Origin: Candidatus Symbiothrix sp.
GTDB taxonomy: Bacteria; Bacteroidota; Bacteroidia; Bacteroidales; Azobacteroidaceae
Length of the DNA: 15,301 bases
Direction of reading: 5' to 3'
NCBI GenBank assembly: GCA_031270525.1
Contig: JAISXN010000201.1
Coordinates: forward strand, 1 to 15,301
Both the position numbers and the translations under genes were made by a program. The notes beneath the pieces are model-generated. The model had not been told where the DNA came from and searched no databases. It saw only the letters and a list, made by a program, of their open reading frames with translations. Shown in pieces: positions 1 to 5,717 of the stretch; positions within the stretch are counted from its first letter, which is position 1; each line of letters begins with the position of its first letter.

Positions 1-1673
1 AACTGGAAAGGAGCGTAAGTATCCTCATATTGCAAATGAATACCCAAAAGCGATTCATAAATATGCTTGTAAATCGGGCCATCGACCAAACCGCCGATGG
101 GAACTTCATGCAACATTTCCGAGATATAAGAATGAGGCCGGCTGGGAAAATCGCCATGCACCGGATAACCGCAAATCATGGAAGTTCCCCAAGGATTGCA
201 ACCCAACAGCCAGTCGCGCAAAGCGGCTTCCATTTCAAGGAAAGTGTTGTCGCCCGATACTTCGTAGTAAAGCATGGCTTGAGTGAGAGCGCCCACCGTT
301 AAATTGTTCGAGCACCAAATATAAGGTATACCGTTCAAAAACGGGTCATCGTTTTCCACAGCACGTTTTTTGAGCGATTCCAACCCTCGTTTCATAAAGG
401 CTTTGTACTTTTCGCTGACGGCTTGATTATCCGATTGAGCCAAGTAATAGTGTCCCAAATTCACAAACGGATAAAATTGATAATGGCGTGCACGTCCCAA
501 TTCCATCCAGGGAGTAATTTCTTCGAGTTGCCCCCAGTAATCGGCCTTCTTCAACCAAGACGCCGCTTGGGTCAGGTCATACAAAGAAGCTGCGGCTAAT
601 TCCATATCGTCCACCCAATTATCTTCTTCATAAAAATAAGGGGAAACAGTAGAAGCCGTTTGATTATTACCGGGAATAGCTTCGGCATAACCGTAAGCCG
701 GCAAAGTTTTTGCTTGCAGGATTCCGGCAAATGCAGGGTCAATATCTTTGAAAACAGCAGCGCCTAAAGCAAAAGCAGAAGCATATTTCGCCGCCGAAGA
801 CGATACGCCTGTCGAACGGTTTTTATACTGACGCAATCCCTGCGGCGCACCGGTAACCGGATATACCGGACGTCCCAATCCCGGACCATAGCCATAATCC
901 ACCTGATCCCGGGCTGGATTACGGAAATTGGCGTGATCGCGATCATCGGCTATCTGATTGAACATCAAAGCCGAATCGGGATTCATACGAACCATCCAAT
1001 CTAAGCCCCAACGCGCTTCGTCCAAAATATCGGGAATTTGATTGGCGCCTTTGCGTCCCATTGCATCGTACTCGTCTTTGAAAATCATCGTATCCGGTGT
1101 TTGCTGCCAGGCGAAAAGCATCTGGAAAACCGCATTCGCCGATGTTGTCAAGTATTGCAGATAGTCGGAAGCATCGTGCCAGCCGCCGCGCACATCAATC
1201 TTCCGGCCGATAAGCGCAGGATGATCCACAATATAACCGTCGTGTTGATGACACAGGGTATCCAGATAGGGATTATAACCGCATTGCTGCTGGCGCATAT
1301 AGTTCAAAATGAAATCGGCTGCTCCGTCATACACCTTGGAATTGACGTCAAAAACCGGCGATTTCGTTCCGTTACATTCGATGTAATATTTCCCGCCGGT
1401 TTTCAAAGCAGAAAAATCAAGGCGTAAAGCCTTTTTCATTCCCCAGCGTCCGGCATTGGCGGCAAGGCCCTCGCCTTTCAATACAATGCCGTTTGTTTTT
1501 ACATCTTTTACTTGAAATGCATTGCTTTTATCCGATTTTTCGGAAATAAAAACGGCCACTTTTACATCTTCGGGTAAATAGCCGGCTTGATTGATTCTTA
1601 TCCAAGAAGCCGTTTGTCCGTAAAACATTGTTGAATAAACAATTAAAAATAGAAATAAACAGATTTTTTTCAT
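1..1673 (-). CDS. Glycoside hydrolase family 9 protein with N-terminal Ig-like domain, 3' end outside the window
   Basis: Start ATG at 1673-1671; 557 codons are readable and the frame is still open at base 1. Residues 1-20 form a signal peptide (MKK, then a Leu/Phe-rich core) without a lipobox Cys, so a soluble periplasmic protein is likely. Residues about 24-110 (beginning WIRINQAGYLP) resemble the Ig-like domain preceding GH9 catalytic domains. The (alpha/alpha)6 domain follows: GGWHDASDY at 163-171 matches the GH9 DAGD motif, giving D167 and D170 as nucleophilic-water/base candidates with Ser replacing Gly, and CNPWGTSMICGYP at 492-504 matches a conserved late GH9 motif. The catalytic Glu, normally in a YSTNE-like segment, should lie just past the window edge, with probably about 40 residues missing. 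GH9 includes cellulases and exo-beta-D-glucosaminidases; in this GlcNAc-type locus I favour the latter or a chitobiase-like role (inference). It is last in the minus-strand operon, 59 nt after the creatininase-like gene. The family call is firm, the substrate is not. Confidence 0.9.
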   Translation of the reverse strand, partial: MKKICLFLFLIVYSTMFYGQTASWIRINQAGYLPEDVKVAVFISEKSDKSNAFQVKDVKTNGIVLKGEGLAANAGRWGMKKALRLDFSALKTGGKYYIECNGTKSPVFDVNSKVYDGAADFILNYMRQQQCGYNPYLDTLCHQHDGYIVDHPALIGRKIDVRGGWHDASDYLQYLTTSANAVFQMLFAWQQTPDTMIFKDEYDAMGRKGANQIPDILDEARWGLDWMVRMNPDSALMFNQIADDRDHANFRNPARDQVDYGYGPGLGRPVYPVTGAPQGLRQYKNRSTGVSSSAAKYASAFALGAAVFKDIDPAFAGILQAKTLPAYGYAEAIPGNNQTASTVSPYFYEEDNWVDDMELAAASLYDLTQAASWLKKADYWGQLEEITPWMELGRARHYQFYPFVNLGHYYLAQSDNQAVSEKYKAFMKRGLESLKKRAVENDDPFLNGIPYIWCSNNLTVGALTQAMLYYEVSGDNTFLEMEAALRDWLLGCNPWGTSMICGYPVHGDFPSRPHSYISEMLHEVPIGGLVDGPIYKHIYESLLGIHLQYEDTYAPFQ

Positions 1674-1692
1674 GACATTATAATTTTTGGCC

Positions 1693-1716
1693 AGAGGCGT
1701 TCTGCAAAACACCCCT
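1693..1716 (-). repeat. Imperfect palindrome (REP-like hairpin) between the creatininase-like and GH9 genes
   Basis: Read on the minus strand, AGGGGTGTT and AACGCCTCT can pair over nine positions, two of them G-U, around a six-base TTGCAG loop. It is much more GC-rich than the surrounding spacer. No T-tract follows, so it is not a classical terminator. The form (GTAGGGG-YGT-TTGCA-ACGCC-YCT) resembles short palindromic repeats scattered in many Bacteroidota genomes, but that resemblance is from memory. It may instead be an mRNA-processing or stability hairpin in the GH9 leader. Confidence 0.45.
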
Positions 1717-1732
1717 ACGGTACACCTACATT

Positions 1733-2494
1733 TTAATAAATGCTTTGATGTACCAGATCATTCATCAATTGAGCGATTTTATCCGTAACGACTTCGGCAT
1801 AGCGTTTTCCTTTTTCGGCAGTCGCTTTGCGGGGATCGCCTACGCCGGTATCTTTCGTCGTCCTGTCCCACCGGCGGGGAATCCATCCGACCTTGTTGTT
1901 CAATCCTTCAATATTAAAAGGAGTAGAAGCGCCATCGCCGGCTTGTTCCATACGAACAAGTTCGGGATGATAATGCAGCATAACCGACGTTTCCATTTCA
2001 CCGGCGTGGTCATCAAAATTTTCAAAGTAAGTTTTCTGAGGTTCTATGGCAAACCAATCCACGCAAACGACGGTCATATCGGGATAATCAAACGCCAAAT
2101 CACGTATTATGGGTTTGAAACTATTACCTCCATGTCCGTTTACCAAAATCAACAAATGAATGCCTTGGAATTGGAGCGAATCAATAATATCGACCAAAAC
2201 CATACGTTGCGTTTCATGGCGCGTATGAATGCAAAACGGCAAATCCTTTTGTCCCGGGTTTTGTGCGCCCAAAGGAATCGGTGGAAAAATCATCCCCCGC
2301 ACTCCATACCGGGATTGCGCTTTAGCTGTCGAATCCACTGCAATATCATGTGCGATATGCCAATCGGTCAGATAAGGCAAATGATAATTGTGCGGTTCCG
2401 TAGCGCCCCAAGGCAGGACAGCAAAAGAATAACCGCCCGCTTTCACATCGTTCCAGGTAGCTACTTGCAAATCAATTGCTTTCTTTTCTTTCAT
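1733..2494 (-). CDS. Creatininase-family metal-dependent amidohydrolase
   Basis: 253 residues, the usual size for this fold, with no signal peptide, so cytoplasmic. The family motifs are intact: GATEPHNYHLPYLTD at 30-44 supplies E33, H35 and D44 as metal ligands, NGHGGN at 119-124 supplies H121, and DDHAGEMETS at 161-170 supplies H163 and E168. The family holds creatinine amidohydrolase, a formamidopyrimidine deformylase (ArfB), the mycofactocin peptidase MftE and cyclic-ketone hydrolases, all hydrolysing C-N or C-C bonds at a dinuclear metal centre. Creatinine is an unlikely substrate here: the gene starts 19 nt after the SIS gene inside an operon with a sugar kinase, an MFS transporter and a GH9 enzyme. 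Inference: it hydrolyses an amide or related bond on an imported sugar, for example removing an N-acyl group. The family and metal site are certain; the substrate is unknown. Confidence 0.9.
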   Translation of the reverse strand: MKEKKAIDLQVATWNDVKAGGYSFAVLPWGATEPHNYHLPYLTDWHIAHDIAVDSTAKAQSRYGVRGMIFPPIPLGAQNPGQKDLPFCIHTRHETQRMVLVDIIDSLQFQGIHLLILVNGHGGNSFKPIIRDLAFDYPDMTVVCVDWFAIEPQKTYFENFDDHAGEMETSVMLHYHPELVRMEQAGDGASTPFNIEGLNNKVGWIPRRWDRTTKDTGVGDPRKATAEKGKRYAEVVTDKIAQLMNDLVHQSIY

Positions 2495-2513
2495 GCGTTT
2501 ATATTATTTGTCA

Positions 2514-3275
2514 TTAAATGGTAGTTGCACGGCGTTTATATTCGGCAAGACAAGCGTCCAAACGTTCGTGGGCTGTCGTATCGCCGGGTACATTGTGCGA
2601 AGGATGGATATAAAGTTTCACACCGCGTTCGGCCAATATTTCGGCACAAGTAGTGATGGTCATCCATACCAGCGTAACAAAAGCCAGAGTAGATACAGGA
2701 CCGATTTTATCCTGATGATTTTTCAACACAACTGAAGCATCTACCACCGGCACACAGGAATCTACCACGATATCGGCAATTTCAAAGATGGTTTTACCGC
2801 TCGGGTGACGGGTAATCTTTCCCTTGGCTTCAGTCGCCGAACCGAATACGATCACTTTCATCCCCAGCTCCTTGGCTTTCAAGGCTACGTCGATATTCAC
2901 ATTGTTGATGCCGGTATGCGAAAAGATCCACATACAATCTTCTTTTTCAAAATGGTAATTTTTCATGATGGCGTTACCGTAACCTTCCGCTCGTTCGAGA
3001 AACAAAAATTGGTGAATACCCATTTGTCCGGTAATACCGGTGAAGAACGTCATCGGAAGTTCCACTATCGGATGGAAACCGACGAATCCGCCGATGCGGG
3101 GATACATTTCTTCCACCGGAATTGTGGCATGGCCACAACCAAACGTGTGTACCCAATGATTTTTTTCAATGCTATCCGCCATAGCTGTTGCGGCTGCCTT
3201 GATATTTTCCAACTGTGTTTCTTCGATTTTTTGCATAATGCCACGGGCATTTGCCAACCATTCTAATGCTAACAT
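2514..3275 (-). CDS. SIS-domain phosphosugar-binding protein, UPF0309-like
   Basis: 253 residues, cytoplasmic. After an N-terminal helix (1-35) comes a SIS Rossmann-like fold: HTFGCGHATIPVEEMYPRIGG (split at 43-52 and 53-63) corresponds to the phosphate-binding loop and following helix of UPF0309 proteins, and SHTGIN at 119-124 is the second Ser/Thr-rich phosphosugar loop. The segment GMKVIVFGSATEA follows, as expected for the next strand. Related SIS proteins isomerise, deaminate or cleave ethers of phosphosugars (GlmS isomerase domain, AgaS, MurQ), and UPF0309 genes are often found near nagA. It lies between the transporter (37 nt upstream) and the creatininase-like gene (19 nt downstream), so it probably handles the phosphorylated sugar made by the ROK kinase. 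The exact reaction cannot be read from sequence; a sugar-phosphate-sensing role is the main alternative. Confidence 0.85.
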   Translation of the reverse strand: MLALEWLANARGIMQKIEETQLENIKAAATAMADSIEKNHWVHTFGCGHATIPVEEMYPRIGGFVGFHPIVELPMTFFTGITGQMGIHQFLFLERAEGYGNAIMKNYHFEKEDCMWIFSHTGINNVNIDVALKAKELGMKVIVFGSATEAKGKITRHPSGKTIFEIADIVVDSCVPVVDASVVLKNHQDKIGPVSTLAFVTLVWMTITTCAEILAERGVKLYIHPSHNVPGDTTAHERLDACLAEYKRRATTI

Positions 3276-3312
3276 TTTCTTAATTTTTTAATTGATAATT
3301 TTTTATTTGTAA

Positions 3313-4437
3313 TTATTTTTTCAACTTGCTTTTTGCAACCGGCAACAAAATCAACATCATCCCAACTGCGAAAGCCAATGCTATGGGAAAATAGTCGAAT
3401 TGCTCTTTGTCGAACAAAACGCCGATTATTTTATTAAAAGTGAATTGTCCCCACAAGGCGATGAAAATAGCGATCGAAAACACGGTTCCCGACAATTCCT
3501 TGAATGACCCGCCGAGATAATTATACACCACGGGATAAGTCGCGCCGACCCCAGACCCAATTAAGGCAGTAGCCGCATAAACAAGTATGATGTGAGAAGC
3601 AAAATACAACAGCGCTACGCCGGCCAAAGCCACGCAGAGATACAGGTAAAGGGTTGTACTGCCGCCCAATTTCTTCATCAAAAAACCCAGGGGCAAACGT
3701 CCGGCAAGCATACCAACCGTAAACCAGGTCAGGGAAAGGGTCGCCGCTCCCGCAGTCGTACCATGGGCGTTTTCTAAAAACCGGATTGTAAAATTACCTG
3801 TAATGCCTTCAAATCCGCTTTGGAAAAACAAAAGCAAAGCAAAAAGAATCAAAGCCGGATATTTCAGCAAACCCAATGTTTTTTTAACGGATACATTATT
3901 ATACGGTCGGGGTTTCGGAAATTGTATAAAAAAGAAAAACACAATAAACACCACCATTATCACCGATATGCAGTTGAGAGGCAATGCAAACCGGTCTTTT
4001 ATAAAATAATTCAGTAAAGTCCACAACAGAGCGCCGATACAGTAAAAAGCGCCAAGCAAACTCAATCGTCCGCCCCGCGTCTTGTCGTCATAAATCGCTG
4101 CAACCAACGCATTGGTTTCGCCGTTGAGTATGCCGCCTCCGACGCCCAACATCAACATGGATACATGCAAGAGCGGCATAGCAGTCAAGTTAGCCAATCC
4201 CTGAATTCCAAGCAAGGTTGCTACCGAACCGAAAATCAATAATCCTTTATATCCGGATTTATCTGCTACCGGACCGAATACCACCGTACCGGCAATGATT
4301 CCAACGGATAAAGTCGCCGGCAAAGCATTAGCGCCTTCACCCAAGTGCGAGAGAACAGGCCCCAGAGCCAACATTGTTACGCCAAAAAAGGCTAATCCCG
4401 CACAAGAAGCTATAAATACCAAGTTTTTCTTATACAT
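3313..4437 (-). CDS. MFS sugar transporter, 12 membrane segments
   Basis: 374 residues, almost wholly hydrophobic, with about twelve segments (approximately 7-29, 40-58, 66-84, 90-110, 128-148, 153-172, 190-210, 228-250, 262-280, 284-306, 316-336, 348-366). The loop GPVADKSGYKG at 55-65 is the major facilitator motif A after helix 2, with D59 and G62. A short basic central loop (KPRPYNNVSVKK) separates the two six-helix halves. It should carry a mono- or disaccharide across the inner membrane by proton symport. It sits 15 nt downstream of the ROK gene and 37 nt upstream of the SIS gene, so it most likely brings in the periplasmic product of the PUL enzymes for phosphorylation. It is shorter than the roughly 410-450 residues common among Bacteroidota GlcNAc/glucose MFS permeases. 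The fold is clear; the substrate is inferred from context only. Confidence 0.87.
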   Translation of the reverse strand: MYKKNLVFIASCAGLAFFGVTMLALGPVLSHLGEGANALPATLSVGIIAGTVVFGPVADKSGYKGLLIFGSVATLLGIQGLANLTAMPLLHVSMLMLGVGGGILNGETNALVAAIYDDKTRGGRLSLLGAFYCIGALLWTLLNYFIKDRFALPLNCISVIMVVFIVFFFFIQFPKPRPYNNVSVKKTLGLLKYPALILFALLLFFQSGFEGITGNFTIRFLENAHGTTAGAATLSLTWFTVGMLAGRLPLGFLMKKLGGSTTLYLYLCVALAGVALLYFASHIILVYAATALIGSGVGATYPVVYNYLGGSFKELSGTVFSIAIFIALWGQFTFNKIIGVLFDKEQFDYFPIALAFAVGMMLILLPVAKSKLKK

Positions 4438-4452
4438 AATCTATTTTTTGCA

Positions 4453-5406
4453 TTATTTACTCATTAACGCCAAACGCCCGGCGCCAAACAATCCCGCGTT
4501 GCCGTCCAAGCGGGAAATCTCGAACCGTACCTGCCGGATGGCAACAGGCTGCGCCCAGCGACAAGCCTCTTCATAGATTTGGTCGAGAAACTGTGCAGCC
4601 GGCCCGAATACTCCTCCGCCCCAAACAATAATTTCGGGATTAAATAAGCTGACTAAATTGGCCGCCGCCATTCCCCAGAGTTGAATTGCACGATCGATGA
4701 CATGCACCGCCAGAGGATCATTTTTCGCCAACGCGTTAAATACTTCATGAGCCGTTATGTTTTCGACCGGATAGTTTTGGAGCATACTTCTTTTAGATAA
4801 TAAAGTATTTTCGCTTAACAAGCGTTGGGCGCAACGGGCAATGCCGCTTCCCGAAGCATTACCTTCAAAGCAACCGTATTGCTCATAATCTGCTTCGTAT
4901 TTCATATCCAACGCCAGCCAACCCGCCGCTCCGGAAATGCCGGCATGACCTTCCAATATCCGCCCATTCGCCAAAATCCCGATTCCAATACCGGTGCCTA
5001 CCGAAATAAAAAGAGCGTCGTCAACGCCTCGAGCCGCGCCTTTCCATATTTCCCCCAGGATATAACAACTGCGGTCGCCTGCTATTTCAACCCTAATGTT
5101 TGGGTTATCCAAAAAATCCTCCACTTCTTTCTGTAAAGGATAATTTTCCCAACCCGGAATATTCGGCGCCCACACACAACCGGTTTTCATATCACTGATG
5201 CCCGGAACGCAAATCCCAATAGCCTGTATGATAGAGGAAGCAGTTGTCGGTAACAATTCGCGAATGAGTTCGATAACTAATTGTCCAACCTCGGAACCTT
5301 TTCTTTTTTTCAACAAGTAAGTTGACTGATATAGCCGGTTTCCGACACTGTCGAAAACAGCTCCATTGATCTTTGTCCCGCCTAAATCAATTCCGATTAC
5401 CACCAT
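4453..5406 (-). CDS. ROK-family sugar kinase, atypical, lacking ExGH and CxCG zinc motifs
   Basis: I start it at ATG 5406-5404, giving 317 residues: this places GIDLGGTK (5-12), the ATP phosphate-1 loop, at the extreme N-terminus as usual, and an AGGA sequence lies just upstream. An in-frame ATG at 5478 would add 24 residues of low-complexity translation. Family signs are D111 in VEIAGDRSCYILGE as the catalytic base (normally ND), SVGTGIGIGI at 135-144 for phosphate 2, GCFEGNASG at 178-186, and WGGGVFG as the adenosine motif. Oddities: the sugar-binding ExGH motif after the GAAG turn reads GAAGWLALD (159-167), and the cysteines before GCFE are missing, so the structural zinc site is probably lost. 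There is no N-terminal HTH, so it is not a NagC-type repressor. It is first in the minus-strand operon and presumably phosphorylates the imported sugar at C6 (inference), with unusual specificity or reduced activity possible. Confidence 0.88.
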   Translation of the reverse strand: MVVIGIDLGGTKINGAVFDSVGNRLYQSTYLLKKRKGSEVGQLVIELIRELLPTTASSIIQAIGICVPGISDMKTGCVWAPNIPGWENYPLQKEVEDFLDNPNIRVEIAGDRSCYILGEIWKGAARGVDDALFISVGTGIGIGILANGRILEGHAGISGAAGWLALDMKYEADYEQYGCFEGNASGSGIARCAQRLLSENTLLSKRSMLQNYPVENITAHEVFNALAKNDPLAVHVIDRAIQLWGMAAANLVSLFNPEIIVWGGGVFGPAAQFLDQIYEEACRWAQPVAIRQVRFEISRLDGNAGLFGAGRLALMSK

Positions 5407-5446
5407 GTTTCCTAAAATTTTGTGAATTTTATAAATAATATGGACG

Positions 5447-5454
5447 CAAAAATA
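5447..5454 (-). promoter_or_regulatory. Candidate -7 element for the ROK-led operon
   Basis: On the minus strand this reads TATTTTTG, matching the Bacteroidota -7 consensus TAnnTTTG. A TTG (minus strand, 5478-5476) lies 21 nt upstream, an acceptable distance for the -33 element. Transcription would begin near 5441 and give a leader of about 35 nt before the ATG at 5406. A second match, TATATTTG on the minus strand at 5543-5536, would give a leader of about 125 nt and has no well-placed -33 element, so I rank it lower. Confidence 0.4.
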
Positions 5455-5629
5455 ATAATAATTTAAATATAAAGACAATTTTTAGTTTTACATTAATATA
5501 AATTATTGATTATTAATTATTTTTTTGTTATTTTTCAAATATATGTTCGATGAAATCTAATTATATGTGAAAAAATCAAACATAATGGTTATTTTTTTTT
5601 AAACTTAAAAAACTTATTAATATAACTTC

Positions 5630-5637
5630 TATATTTG
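5630..5637 (+). promoter_or_regulatory. Candidate -7 element for the susC-led operon
   Basis: TATATTTG matches TAnnTTTG exactly. Transcription would start near 5643, giving a leader of about 75 nt before the susC ATG at 5718. No TTTG is visible at the usual -33 distance, where the DNA is A-rich, so this may be a promoter that needs an activator, as is common for inducible PULs (inference). Confidence 0.45.
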
Positions 5638-5645
5638 TGAAAAAT

Positions 5646-5675
5646 AAAGTTAATTAAATCTTTTAAAAAGTTAAT
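5646..5675 (+). repeat. 9-bp direct repeat AAAGTTAAT, two copies about two helical turns apart
   Basis: Copies at 5646-5654 and 5667-5675 have a start-to-start distance of 21 bp, so they lie on the same face of the helix. They sit just downstream of the proposed susC -7 element. Paired direct repeats with this phasing are typical of dimeric regulator sites, but the sequence is low-complexity and chance is a real alternative. Confidence 0.3.
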
Positions 5676-5717
5676 ATGCATACTTTATTTAAATGTAAAA
5701 ATTAATATTTTTTCATC

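Larger units (their letters stand above)
5407..5717. promoter_or_regulatory. Divergent AT-rich promoter region between the two PUL arms
   Basis: These 311 bases hold no gene. They are extremely AT-rich with many A and T runs and must contain the promoters of both the ROK-led and the SusC-led operons. Visible elements are: TAnnTTTG-type -7 matches on each strand (listed separately), a 7-bp inverted repeat TAAAATT/AATTTTA with a 5-nt spacer at 5413-5431 directly before the ROK start, and a 9-bp direct repeat AAAGTTAAT at 5646-5654 and 5667-5675 before SusC. Three ACTT copies occur at 5603, 5612 and 5625. In such AT-rich DNA short matches arise by chance, so only the existence of the divergent promoter region is firm. 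Confidence 0.7.

Noticed and set aside
1038..1427. 129-codon plus-strand open frame inside the GH9 gene
   Set aside because: It lies wholly opposite well-conserved GH9 coding sequence and shows no recognisable domain or start context.
1745..2524. 259-codon open frame antisense to the creatininase-like gene
   Set aside because: It mirrors a gene with complete catalytic motifs, its own translation shows no family features, and Arg/Ile/Phe-rich composition is typical of an antisense shadow.
5407..5478. Upstream start of the ROK gene adding 24 residues
   Set aside because: ROK proteins begin almost directly with the GIDLGGT loop, and the extension is translated AT-rich promoter DNA.
5536..5543. 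Second minus-strand -7 match TATATTTG
   Set aside because: It has no properly spaced -33 element and implies a long leader; kept only as an alternative to 5447-5454.
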